Below, in pieces: positions 52,977 through 64,000 of a stretch of 64,000 nucleotides of DNA. Positions within the stretch are counted from its first letter, which is position 1; each line of letters starts with the position of its first letter. The translations under genes and the position numbers were made by a program. The stretch covers positions 1,114,869 to 1,178,868 of the forward strand of contig OZ251247.1 in the NCBI GenBank assembly GCA_965240325.2. The letters run 5' to 3'. The stretch is from Rebecca billardiae RCC1528 (taxonomy: Eukaryota > Haptophyta). Under the pieces are notes generated by a model. That model was not told the DNA's origin. It was given only the letters and a program-made list of their open reading frames with translations, and did no database searches.

Positions 52977-55951
52977 TGGGCGGGGGTGTCGTGTGCCGCT
53001 GATGCCAACACTGCGCGGACGGCGGGACAACCGCGCGCGGCGCATGACCCGCGCGCACATACTTGATGATTCAGCTGAGGCGCACGCACGCACGCACACA
53101 CCGCGCACAAACGCATACACGCACACACAGCCGGCAGCGCGCGCGCACGGCAAGGGCGGCGCGCGTGGCCGGCGCGGCGCGGGCCGCGGCGCGCGCTCAC
53201 CGCCCGCGCGCGCCCCCGCGGCCGCGTGCGCGCGCGCGCCCGCCGCGCCGCCGCGTGCAGGTGTCGCTGGAGACGGCGCTCGTCGACTTTTGCAACGAGG
53301 AGCTCATCGGGCCGGTGTGCGCATCCGCCGCACCCGCCGCAGCTGCCCCCGCGCGCGCGCGCCGCCGCGGCCACCGCCGCGCGCGGCGCGGCCGCGGCGC
53401 GGCGCTGCGCGGCGCGCGCGCGCGGGGCGATGGCGGCGGGGCGCGGGCTGGCGCGTGGTGGGCGCCCCGCCGCGTGGCGGGCGGTGGCGCCGCGCGCGCT
53501 CGCTCACGCGCGCCCCGCCACGCCCGCTGCGCCCCTCCGCGCGGCGGCGGCGCGCAGCCGGGCGTGGGCGCGGACGGCGGCGCGGCCGCGGCCGCGATGG
53601 CCGCGGCTGCGTCCGCGGCGGGCGGCGCGGGCGGCGCGCACCACCACGCCGGCGTCGGGCTGCTGGGCGGCGGCGGCGCGGGCGCGAAGGCAGAGACCCT
53701 CATCGACGCGCTCGCCAAGGCGCGCTACGCCTCCGTCCGCCGCCGCGCCGCGCTCCTCTCCGGCGGCATCGCCTCTCTCCTCGAGCTGATCGCAGCGTCG
53801 TGCGAGGCCGCGCAGGCAGAACTCGGGGCGTTGCTCGCGCTGGCGGCGGCGCCGCCGGCGGTGCGGCTGGCGCGCGCGCTCGGCGGCGCGCTGCGCAGGT
53901 GCGTGCGTGCGTGCGTGCGTGCGTGCGTGTGTGCCCGCCTACCCCGCAGCGCCCGGCGCTCACGCCCAGCCCGCGCGCCGGCGCGCCGCCTCTGCGCGCA
54001 GGCCGCGGCCGCCGCGCGCGCCCGACGCCGCGGCCGCGCTGCTGGCGTGCGCGCTGGGCGTGGCGGCGGTGCGCTCGGCGCGCTCGGCGCGCCGCGCGGC
54101 GCGCGCGGCGGGCGGGCCGTGGGCGGAGCGGCCGATGCGCGCGGCCGCGCGCGCCGCGCGGCTCGCGCTCGGCGCCGCCGCGTGCCTCGGCGGCGCCACC
54201 GCGCTCGGCGCGGTCTCAGCGCTGCGAGCCGCCGACGGCCTCGGCTGGCGGCTCGGCTCGGCGCGCGCGCCGCTCGCGCCGCCCGCGCTCGCGCGCGCGT
54301 CGCTCGCGCGGCTCGACGGGCACCACCGCCGGCTGCAGCTGCTGCTGCGCTACTGGGCGCTGTGCACGCACATGCTGCGCACCGCGCATCGGTGCGCGCC
54401 CGCGGACCGCCCGCGAACCGCCCGCGCCGCCGCGCCGCCGCCGCCGCTGACACCCGCGCCGCGTTGCGTTGCGCCCGCGGCGGCGCAGGCACCGCGCGGG
54501 CTCGTATGCGGCGCTGGCGGCTGCGGTGCACTCGGCGCACGGCGCGCCGCCGCCGTCGTCGCGCGTCTCCTCGCACGCCTCCGGCCTCCACGCCCTCGGC
54601 GCCGACGGCACCGGAGGCGGCGGCGGTGGCGGTGGCGGCGGCGGTGGTGTGGGTGGCGGTGGCGGCGGCGCGCTGCGCTCGTCGTCGTCGCTGCAGGCGC
54701 TGTGCGCGCTGCTGATGCCGCCGGTCACGCCGCAGCACGCGGGCCTGAGCCCGGGGGGCGCGTCCTCGGCGTGCGCGCTCGCCGCGTCGACGTCGACCGC
54801 GCCGGGCGTCCTCCGCTCACACTCGCCGCCGCAGCAGCAGCTACAGCAGACGCTGCCGCCGCCGCCGCAGCAGCACCCGCCGCCGCCGCACCTGCCGCCG
54901 GCGCGCTCGTTCGTGCAGCTCATCCTCACGCCGCGCGAGGTGGACTTTGTGGACAGCCTCAAGCCGCGCTCGCGGCTGCTGCTCGAGCGCGCGCCGCCGC
55001 CGGGCGCGCGCGCGTACTGGCTCTCCTCGTCCGCGCACGCCGCGCTCTCCGCGCAGCGGCTGGCGATGGACGTGGCGTACGCGGCGTGTCTGGCCGCGCT
55101 GCGCGCGCGCGAGGCGGTCGAGGCGGCGGCGGCGGAGGGCGGCGGCGGCGTGGCGGGGAGCGTGCCGCCCTGGGCTGTGCGCGCGCTCGCGGCGTGGCTG
55201 GTCCCGTACTACGCCATCTGCCCCGGCGCGCGCGCCGCCGCCGTGTACGCGCTGCACCAGACGGCGACCGCACTCGACTTCCAGACGATCTTCGGCGCGC
55301 TGCGCTCGGACGGCGGGCTGCGGTGCGCGCTCGCCGCGCGGAACGGGTGGGCGGCGGTGAGCGGGCGGGTGGGGAGGGCGCTCGGGCGCGTGCGCGGCGC
55401 GCGGCAGGGCGCGGCGCTGCTCGACGCGCTGCTCGACCGGCTGCTCGGCGCGCCCGGCCCCGCGCTGCCGCCGCTGCCGCCGCCCGCCGCCGCGCGGCGC
55501 GCGTCGTCGCCGCCCGCGCCGCCGCCGGGCGTGGCGGCGTGGGGCGGCGCGGCGCGCGCGTGGCCGGCGCGCGGCGGCGGCGCGGCGGGCGGCGGCGGCG
55601 GTGCGGGCGGCGGCGCGCGCGCGACGCCGCCGCCCGCGCCCGCGCCGCCCGCCGGCCCGCTCTCGTCCTGGCTCGCGCGCGCCGCCACGCCCGCCGCGCG
55701 CGCGCCCACCGTGCACTGTCGCCTCGTCACGCTGTCGTGGCACGCGCGGCCGGGCGGGCCGGGCGCGGCGTTCGGCGCTGCGGGCGGCGGCGCGTGCGGC
55801 GAGGGCGCGTCGGGCCTCGGGCCCAACCGCGTGCGCTGCTACGTGCTCTCAGCGCAGCCGCTCGGCGAGGGCGCCGCGTCCGCCGCCGCGCGGCGCGCGG
55901 CGAGCGGCGGCGGCGGCGGCGGCGGCGGCAGCACACGCGGCGGCGGCTCGC

Positions 55952-55982
<31 letters not shown>

Positions 55983-57858
55983 GGACGCGGGCTACGACTC
56001 CGACTCGGATGAGGAGGACGGGTGCGAGCTGGGCGGCGCGGCCGAGCGCGCGGGCGGCGCGGCGCGCGGCGCGGCCGACGGGGTGGGCGCGTCCGCCGGC
56101 GGCGGCGGCGCGTCCGCCGCGCGGCGCACGCTCGTCTACGTGCCCGGCGGCGCGTTTCTGACGCACTTCCTCATCGCGGATTTATTCTTTTTGCTGCGGT
56201 GGGTGGTGGCGCTGGACGTGACGGTGTGCTACGTGCTCTACGACACGGCGCCGCAGCACCCGTTCCCGCACGCGCTCTCGCAGTGCCACGCGGCGTACCG
56301 CTGCGTCGCGCGCGCCGCGGCGCGCGGCAGCGCGCGCCCACTCGGCTTTGTGCCCGCGCGCGCGCCCGCGCTCGTCGGCCTCTCGGCGGGCGGCAACCTC
56401 GCGGCGGCGCTGGCGCTGCTGCTGTCCGCGCCGGGCTGCGCGGAGCCGGCGCCGCCGCCGCCGGCGTGCGTGCTGCTCCTCTGCCCCGTCGTCAACCTCT
56501 CCTCCTCGCCCTCCCCCTCGCGCTTTCTCTTCATGTGCGACGTGATGCTGCCACTCTCATTCCTGCTGGTCGCTGCGGACGCGTACGTGCCGCCCGGGCC
56601 GCTGGACGACGACGACGACGAGGAGGGCGGCGGTGGCGGCGGTGGCGGTGCGTACGGGGGCGTGTACCGCGCGCCGCCGCCGCTGCCCGCGCTCGCCGCC
56701 ACGCGCGCCGCCGCCGCGCTCACGCCCGCCGACGCGGACGACGCCGAGCTGCCCGCGCACCCGCTGCTGCGTGCGGTCGCGCTCGCGGGGCGCGAGGTGC
56801 GCGCGGGGCGCGCGCGCTCGGCGGGCGCGCTCGGCGGCGTGGGCGGCGGCTCGCTCGCGCTGCCGCCCGCGCTGATGCTCCCGGCCGCCGCCGCCTTCTC
56901 CGGCGCGAGCGGCGGCGGCGGCGACGGCGGCGACGACGACGACGGTGGTGGCGCCGACCACGCCGCCGCGTCGGCGGCCGAGGCGGAGGCGGAGGCGCGC
57001 GCGCTCGGCCAGGCGGCCGCGGGCGCGGGCCTCTACGCCAAGACGCACCCGCTCGCCTCGCCGCTCTTCGCGTCGGACGAGCAGCTCCGCGCCGCGTTCG
57101 GCGGCGGCGCGCGCCCCGCGTACGTGCTCGCCGCTGGGCTCGACCCGCTGCTCGACGACGCGGTCGACTTCAACACGCGGCTGCGGCGCGTGGGCGTCGA
57201 GGGCGAGCTGCACATCGAGCGCACGCTGCCGCACTCGTTCGTGTCCTTCCCGACGCTGCACCACGTGCCCGACGTGGCGGCGGCGCTCGACCGCGCGGAG
57301 GGGTGGCTCGAGGACGCGCTCGCCGCGCGCGAGCGCCGCGCGCCCTCGCCGCAGCCGGCGGCGCGGCTCGGGCGCGGCGGCGGCGGCGGCGGCGCGCTGC
57401 AGCGCCACCAGCGCAGCGGCAGCGGCGGCGGCGCCGCCGCCGCCGCGCTGCAGCAGCAGCAGCAGCAGCAGCACGCGCCGGGCAGCCCGCGGCGCAACGG
57501 CTCGCCGCTGACACGCGCGCGCTCGGGCGGCGCGCACGCGCCGTCGCCGCCGCCGCCGCAGCCGCAGCCGGGCGACGCGGCCGCGCACGACGCGGCGGCG
57601 GCGGAGCAGCAGCAGCAGGCGCAGCAGCAGCAGCCGCCCGGCGGCGGTGCGGCGCTGCGGCTCACGCGGCCGCGCGCGCGCACCTTCGACCCGTACGGCG
57701 GCCGGCCGGGCGTGGCGGGCATCGGCGTGTGGGGCGACGGCGCGAGCGGCGCGGAGACGAGCGGCAGCGGCATGTCGCGCACGCCGAGCGCGCAGTGGGG
57801 GCTGCACCACCTGGGCGACGAGGAGCCGGACGAGGGCGAGGAGGCGGACGCGTACTGA
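52000..57858 (+). CDS. LIPE: Hormone-sensitive-lipase-like alpha/beta hydrolase
   Basis: Seven exons, 52000-52101, 52229-52379, 52622-52728, 53261-53314, 53558-53898, 54002-54391 and 54489-57858, total 4515 nt, 1504 aa, phases consistent. The N-terminal half has HSL_N-like stretches (LDGHHRRLQLLLRYWALC, ALDFQTIFGALRSDGG). The catalytic half follows animal HSL: VYVPGGAFLTHF, APQHPFPHALSQCHAAYRC, the nucleophile Ser in GLSAGGNLA (codon 56383-56385), NLSSSPSPSRFLFMCDVMLP, HPLASPLFASDEQL, the acid in GLDPLLDD (57142-57144) and His in LPHSF (57232-57234). HSL hydrolyses acylglycerols and steryl esters on lipid droplets. The oxyanion motif is PGGA rather than HGGG. Long Gly/Ala/Gln-rich inserts make it much longer than the animal enzyme. 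Small exons 3-5 are less certain. Confidence 0.88.
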
Positions 57859-58980
57859 GGAGCAGCGCAGAGGCGGCGCGGCCCGAGCCGTGGGGCCAGA
57901 CCAGCGGGGGCGCGTGAGCACGCCGCCCACTCCGGGGCAGCAGGCAGGTGGGCCACCCTGGCCGTGCCCCCCGCCCCCGCCTGCTCTGCGGCCGCGCGCC
58001 GCGAGTACGACGATTGCGAATCGATCATCTGCTAGCTAACTCGTTGTCGCCAGAGTTACTCGGGTGCATGCACTCAGTTCAGCTCGCGGTGCACTTGCGA
58101 CGCGCTATGAAGTAGCGCGCATCATCAGCGTACGTTGCGTCGTCTACTGCGCGCTACTATACACTGATGATGATGCGCTGCTGATCGACACTAATACTGC
58201 TGACCAGCACAGCCGCCTAACGGAGGCGCCAGACTGCGCGGCACTGCGCGCGCGCGGCGACGGGCGGCGCGGGCGGCTGCTGGTCGCGCGCGCGAGAGGC
58301 CTCCGCGTGCGCCGCGTGGGCCGCTGCGGGGCGGGTGCTGCTGCGCGTGCGCGGGCTGCTGCCCGAGCGGCTGCTCGTGCTGGCGACCGGCTGGGCACGG
58401 ATGGGCGCGCTCGCCGCCAACCAAGCTCACGCTCGTGTGGGCGCCGGACGGCGCGTGCGGCGCGGTGTACGACGAGCTGCTCGAGCAGCAACACCTCCGC
58501 CTTCCTCGCACTGCGCGCCGCGCCGCGCAGCCTGCGCAGGCGCAAGCGCGGCGGCGCGGCCGGGCGCGGCGGCGCGGCCGGGCGCGGCGGCGGCGCGCCG
58601 CGCTGGCTCGCGCTCGACGCGCGCGCGACAGGCGCGCCGCTCAGCGCGGCCGAGCTCGGGCTGCGCTCCGCCGCCGAGGCGCGCCACCGCGGGCCCGCCG
58701 CCCCCGCCGTGCGCCTCGAGATCAGCGCGGACGGCACCAACCGAGTTGAGCCCGACGCGCTCGCGCCCGGCGGCGCGCGGCTCGCCGACCGCCTCGGCCC
58801 CGCGGCGGCGCCGGCGGTGCGGCTGGCGTGGCTCAGCCCGAGGCGCGCAGACCTGCTGTGCGCGCGAAGCGCACACCCGGCCGCGCGGCCGTGCGTGCGC
58901 CGCGTACCGCCAGCCGCGTGCGGCGCGCACACGCCGCGCGTCACGACCCTATGCCCACCCGGCGCGCGCGCCGAGACCGA
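57859..58980. other. Intergenic DNA after the lipase gene
   Basis: It contains the probable 3' UTR and, at 58200-58920, GC-rich frames (for example LALDARATGAPLSAAELGLR on the plus strand) that look coding-like but lack a recognisable family, a clear start or splice logic. A decayed gene is possible. Confidence 0.4.
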
Positions 58981-58984
58981 CGCC

Positions 58985-59300
58985 AGCCGCCCGACGCGCC
59001 GCCCGCCTCGTCCCGCCCGCCCCGTCCGGTGCGCTCGCGCGCGCGCCGCGCGCGCGCGCCGCGCGCTCGCAGCCCGCTCGCAGACGAGGCTCAGCGCGGC
59101 GATGCGCGTGCGCGCGACACGGCCGGGCTGCTGCTCTGGCTGCGCGCCCGGCGCGACGCGGCTGCCGCCCGAGCCGAGCGCGGCGCCGCGCCTCGCCGCC
59201 TCAGCGGCGGGCGGCGGCGGCGGCGGCGGTGGCGCGTGCGCGCCGCCCGCGCCCGCGCGCGTGTCGCCGCGGGCGCACTGCTAGGACGCCGGGTACGGTC
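58985..59300. repeat. Block duplicated, inverted, at 18730-19040
   Basis: Partner of the 18730-19040 block in opposite orientation, with the same CCCGCCTCGTCCCGCCCG start and GGGCTGCTGCT centre. It suggests exchange between the subtelomere and the internal region. Confidence 0.85.
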
Positions 59301-62300
59301 GCGCTCAACTATCATACAATCCCAGAAGATCGTCGATCGTCCCGTACTAATCAATGGATCGAATCAGAGCTCGTCGCAAACTGTATGCAGTATACCGTCA
59401 GGGGCGTTGCGCCAGCTGGACAAACGCCCTCCGGTCTTTTCAGATCTGCGCTTTTCAAAACGAAATGTTCCGCGCTCTGTTTAGGGCGAAGCGCGGTGGA
59501 TGGCGGCTCGCCGCCGCATGGGCGGGCGAGTCGCCGCTGCCCGCAGAAAACGTGCGTCGGAGGCAAGGAAGCAGGCAGATGGCGTCTCGCGCGCGTCGTA
59601 GAATTCGGCCGTGACGCTCGCCAGCCTCAGCGCGCGCGGCGAAGCCAAGTCCATGGGCGCACTGCGTGCAGGCGGCACGGCCACGCCGCTCGGCCGCGCG
59701 ACCGGCCTCGCAAGCGTCCTTGCGGCGCGAAAGGGCATCCCAGCTGCGGTCATTCGACTTGTGCGTCGGGAGACGTGTGCCATCTAGCCAACGCGCACGC
59801 GCCGCGAGCTGCACGGCGTGCGCACACGTCGCCCGCCGCACCGGTCAGGCGTGCGCCGCAAGCGGCACAGCGGGAGAGGGCCCCGATCCGAGTGCAGGTC
59901 TCGCCGGGGCCCTCCACAAGTCCAAGGATCCTGGACGGTGGGTCCCTTCGCGTTTGTCCAGCTGGCGCAACGCTCTGTGCATATGGGCGCGGTGGAGTAT
60001 CATAATGGAAACATCATCACCGAAAGTCTGAAAGCAGCAGATACTGGCTAGCAGATTTCAGCCAGGGGACGTGCATTTTGCACGTTGAGATGAGCATTTA
60101 AGGTTCCTAAGGCGAGCGCTCCCGGACCGCCCCCGGACACGCCCCGAGCGCCGCAAGGCCGTTGGCCTCGCCGTCGACGGCGCCGCGATGAGCGCTGCCA
60201 CGGCTGCAGACGTGCGCGCTGCGCCCAGCGCGCGAGACGAGCGGGCGCACAGTCCCCACACACGCAGCCGCGCCGCTTGACCCGACCTGCGTCTCCGTCT
60301 CCTCGGGCCGCACGCGCAGGGCGAGGCAGGCGAGTTGTGCCCAGTCCGACGCCGCGGCAGCCGCGCAGGCGGCGGCACTGATCGAGGGCTCGCCGCGGGC
60401 GCTCCTGGGGCCCTGCCTCAAGGATCTGCGCGTGGTGATCGTGACCGTCCTCGGCCGCCTTCCTCGGGCCCGAGCCCACTCCGGCGCACTGCGGCTGGCG
60501 GCCGGGCAAGCGAGCACACGCGGCGACGAGGATGATGCCACGTCGTCGCCGCGCCTGGGCGAGGAAGCTGCGCAGCCGCGTGCGCAGCCGGTGTCGGATG
60601 CGGATGTGACGACGATGGAGACGGACGACGGCGTCGGTGGCGAGATCGTTGACGGCGCGCACTCTGTAGACGAGGGCCTGCAGCAAACTACGGGCGAGGA
60701 GGGGCTTTGAGGACGGGCTTGCCGGCCCAGTGCCCGTCCCGAACCCGTTCAGTGCCGAGTCCGCGCGTCCTGCGTTGGCGGGGTCGGAGGCGATCGCGGC
60801 TCGTCGGGAACAACCAGAAGCATGCCGAGTGATCAGGCTGGAGGAGCACGCGCGGGCGCTCCATGTGTCGGTCAATCTGAGGAAGGACACGCACTTGGAC
60901 CCGGTGAGAGCCGAGTGCCACTTTCAACTCGCTGCCACAGTCGGCCCGCATGATTGCACTTGCGCGGCGCGTCTGGCACCTCTGACAACTCGGGCGCGCG
61001 GACATAGCCGAGCCGGTTGCGGCCGCGCACTGCCAGACAAGGAGCTGATTGCACTGCTCACCACAGCCCGGCTGCGCGAGCTCGTCGACGGCTCGCACGA
61101 GACGAGGCGCGCAGCCTGCCAGCCGGGACGACGTGGGCACAGGGCCGACTTCCCAGGTGCGTCCTCGACTCGGACCACCCGCTGCCAAGGCTGCCCAGCG
61201 GGGAGCGCGGCGGCCGTGGCGGCCGCGGCCGAGGCGGCCGTGGCAGCGGCCGCGCCGCCGCTGCTCCGCTGCGCTCAGCCTCGGGCCCGGTCAAGGCGGC
61301 GGCGAACGACGCACTCGCTGGCCTTCTCGCGCCGCCGCGAGGGGCGCTGCTCATCGCTGGCGCCGCCGCTGCCGCCTCGAAGCCCGACGCCAAGGACTCA
61401 CGCATTCTGCTCCGGTGCTTCGCCGTCATGGGCAAGGTGGCGAGCTGCGAGGAAGCCGCGCCGACAGGTCTTCAAAGTGGCACCACTGGCGCTCGTCAGC
61501 GCGCGCAGCCGCGGTGGAGGCGGCGGCCAAAGGGCGAGTCGGACGCGTCAGACGCCGTCTACCTGGCGCACTGGAGCAAGAAGCGTCGAGCCATTGCCAA
61601 GCTGAGCCAGGCCTTCGCTCACGCCGTCCTGAAGCAGCCGACAGTGGGCGGCGCCGCGCGAGGAGCACCCCTGCCGCGCCCGTGGGCGCCAAGCGAACGC
61701 GCGACCTCAGAGGCAGAGGCGCACGCCGCAACGGCGGCGCAGACAGTCGTTCGCGTGTCTACTGCCTCTGGCATTCGCGCCTCTGGCTCCCGCGCTACGA
61801 CCAGCAGTGACGCTGGCGCTCGTGACAGCGGTGCCAGCGCCCAAGTGAGCCGAGAGGCGACGTGACCGGTACGCGCGCGCCGCGCAGCATCTTGTCAGTT
61901 GAGTGCGCGGTGACTAGTGGGGTCAGAGCGATTTTTTGGCTAAAATAAAATCGAAAATGTTGATTTCCTCGCCCCAATTTTCATTTTGCGCCCCGCCGGC
62001 GCGCGACGACCGGAAAATCCCGAGCGCGGCGGCCGGCACACGTTCGGACGGCTCAGGGGGCTTGATGGCCCCTGGACGGTCAGGCCCGACGCCGCGCTCA
62101 CGCGGCCGCGCGCGCCGCAGCGGCCGATGGCGCTGGAGCGGGGCGGTCTGGGGGAAGGCCATGGCCCTACCGGACTCCCCAACCGCCAACGGCTCTTTGC
62201 CACAGTTCAAATTTGAACGCGCGCGCGCACATCTTCAAGAGCTGCTGAGATGGTGGCGATGCAGGTTGATGAGGGAGCTCCCAGTTCAGGTGACGCGCGC

Positions 62301-62338
62301 GCGATGCGGACGCATTCATGCGCGTTCAGGGTGCTTAG
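59301..62338. other. Subtelomeric DNA without recognisable gene
   Basis: Several frames of 90-290 codons overlap on both strands, for example 61017-61865 (plus), but none has recognisable domains, and Arg/Ala/Gly-rich composition makes long open frames likely by chance. AT-richer patches occur at 59980-60100 and 61920-61990. Just before the telomere the DNA reads TTCAAATTTGAACGCGCGCG. Confidence 0.5.
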
Positions 62339-62702
62339 GTTTAGGTTAGGGTTAGGGTTAGGGTTAGGGTTAGGGTTAGGGTTAGGGTTAGGGTTAGGGT
62401 TAGGGTTAGGGTTAGGGTTAGGGTTAGGGTTAGGGTTAGGGTTAGGGTTAGGGTTAGGGTTAGGGTTAGGGTTAGGGTTAGGGTTAGGGTTAGGGTTAGG
62501 GTTAGGGGTTAGGGTTAGGGTTAGGGTTAGGGTTAGGGTTAGGGTTAGGGTTAGGGTTAGGGTTAGGGTTAGGGTTAGGGTTAGGGTTAGGGTTAGGGTT
62601 AGGGTTAGGGGTTAGGGTTTAGGGTTAGGGTTAGGGGTTAGGTTAGGGTTAGGGGTTAGGGTTAGGGTTAGGGTTAGGGTTAGGGGTTAGGGTTAGGGTT
62701 AG

Positions 62703-62759
<57 letters not shown>

Positions 62760-63652
62760 GGTTAGGGTTAGGGTTAGGGTTAGGGTTAGGGGTTAGGGTT
62801 AGGGGTTAGGGTTAGGGTTAGGGGTTAGGGGTTAGGGTTAGGGTTAGGGTTAGGGTTAGGGTTAGGGTTAGGTTAGGGTTAGGGTTAGGGTTAGGGTTAG
62901 GGTTAGGGTTAGGGTTAGGGTTAGGGTTAGGGTTAGGGTTAGGGTTAGGGTTAGGGTTAGGGTTAGGGTTAGGGTTAGGGTTAGGGTTAGGGGTTAGGGG
63001 TTAGGGTTAGGGTTAGGGTTAGGGTTAGGGTTAGGGGTTAGGGTTAGGGTTAGGGTTAGGGTTAGGGTTAGGGTTAGGGTTAGGGTTAGGGTTAGGGTTA
63101 GGGTTAGGGTTAGGGTTAGGGTTAGGGTTAGGGTTAGGGTTAGGGTTAGGGTTAGGGGTTAGGGTTAGGGTTAGGGTTAGGGTTAGGGTTAGGGTTAGGG
63201 TTAGGGTTAGGGTTAGGGTTAGGGTTAGGGTTAGGGTTAGGGTTAGGGTTAGGGTTAGGGTTAGGGTTAGGGTTAGGGTTAGGGTTAGGGTTAGGGTTAG
63301 GGTTAGGGTTAGGGTTAGGGTTAGGGTTAGGGTTAGGGTTAGGGGTTAGGGTTAGGGTTAGGGTTAGGGTTAGGGTTAGGGTTAGGGTTAGGGTTAGGGT
63401 TAGGGTTAGGGTTAGGGTTAGGGTTAGGGTTAGGGTTAGGGTTAGGGTTAGGGTTAGGGTTAGGGTTAGGGTTAGGGTTAGGGTTAGGGTTAGGGTTGGG
63501 TTAGGGTTAGGGTTAGGGTTAGGGTTAGGGTTAGGGTTAGGGGTTAGGGTTAGGGTTAGGGTTAGGGTTAGGGTTAGGGTTAGGGTTAGGGTTAGGGTTA
63601 GGGTTAGGGTTAGGGGGGGTTAGGGGTTAGGGGTTAGGGTTAGGGTTAGGGG

Positions 63653-63693
<41 letters not shown>

Positions 63694-63756
63694 GGTTAGG
63701 GTTAGGGTTAGGGTTAGGGTTAGGGGTTAGGGTTAGGGTTAGGGTTAGGGTTAGGG

Positions 63757-63797
<41 letters not shown>

Positions 63798-63818
63798 GGT
63801 TAGGGTTTGGGGTTAGGG

Positions 63819-63855
<37 letters not shown>

Positions 63856-64000
63856 GTTAGGGTTAGGGTTAGGGTTAGGTTAGGGGGTTAGGGGTTAGGG
63901 GTTAGGGTTAGGGGTTAGGGTTAGGGTTAGGGGTTAGGGGTTAGGGGTTAGGGTTAGGGTTAGGGTTAGGGTTAGGGTTAGGGTTAGGGTTAGGGTTAGG
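62339..64000 (+). repeat. Telomere, (TTAGGG)n, running off the right edge
   Basis: About 1.66 kb of TTAGGG repeats with the G-rich strand 5' to 3' toward the right end, the expected orientation for a chromosome end. Variants are mixed throughout: TTAGGGG, TTTAGGG, TTAGG and one G7 run near 63613. TTTAGGG and TTAGGGG variants are more frequent in the last 400 bases than in the middle. Confidence 0.98.

Noticed and set aside
60048-61865. Protein genes in the subtelomere
   Set aside because: Several overlapping frames on both strands, no recognisable domain, no splice or start support; reported only as unassigned DNA.
62250-62615. Leu/Gly-repeat protein from the telomere
   Set aside because: It is only a translation of (TTAGGG)n.

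Overview
This window is the right-hand end of a GC-rich nuclear chromosome from a microbial eukaryote, probably a unicellular alga. The evidence is a terminal (TTAGGG)n array of about 1.66 kb running off the right edge in chromosome-end orientation, spliceosomal introns with GT-AG and some GC-AG boundaries, a histone chaperone of the RBBP4/MSI1 family, and large F-box/RCC1 and LRR families. A haptophyte fits best by protein style and splice sites; this is inference and other GC-rich algae are possible.

Region 1 (1-9.15 kb) is ordinary gene space. An ankyrin-RING E3 ligase gene (minus, running off the left edge) and an RBBP4-like WD40 gene (plus, 10 exons) diverge from a 302-bp promoter. Their introns carry a 14-bp palindrome, GAGATTGCAATCTC, in about 26 copies, in two places as four-copy arrays with an exact 20-bp period. 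Several introns also hold short telomere-like tracts. I did not see the palindrome elsewhere in the window.

Region 2 (9.15-21.7 kb) starts with about 4 kb without a recognisable gene and a 1131-bp foldback element (426-bp arms, 5-bp target duplication). Then come an XK-related membrane protein fused to leucine-rich repeats whose 84-nt LRR exons were amplified together with their introns, a METTL24-like methyltransferase-domain gene, and a small four-helix membrane protein.

Region 3 (21.7-51.6 kb) is an array of seven head-to-head pairs of F-box/RCC1 genes. In each pair the minus gene is of one subtype and the plus gene of another, separated by a conserved promoter of about 180 bp; neighbouring pairs converge across about 450 bp of low-complexity DNA. 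Three insertions mark the array: a 524-bp hAT-like element splits the first minus gene; a nested foldback of about 3 kb removed the promoter and F-box of the third plus gene; and a 1133-bp foldback sits in the promoter of the last pair, where the other pairs show the empty site.

Region 4 (52.0-57.9 kb) is a seven-exon gene for a hormone-sensitive-lipase-like protein. Region 5 (57.9-62.3 kb) is subtelomeric DNA with no gene I can support, including a block duplicated from the 18.7-kb region. Region 6 is the telomere.

Exon boundaries were set by eye from splice motifs, reading-phase agreement and protein-family continuity; no alignment, RNA data or search was available.
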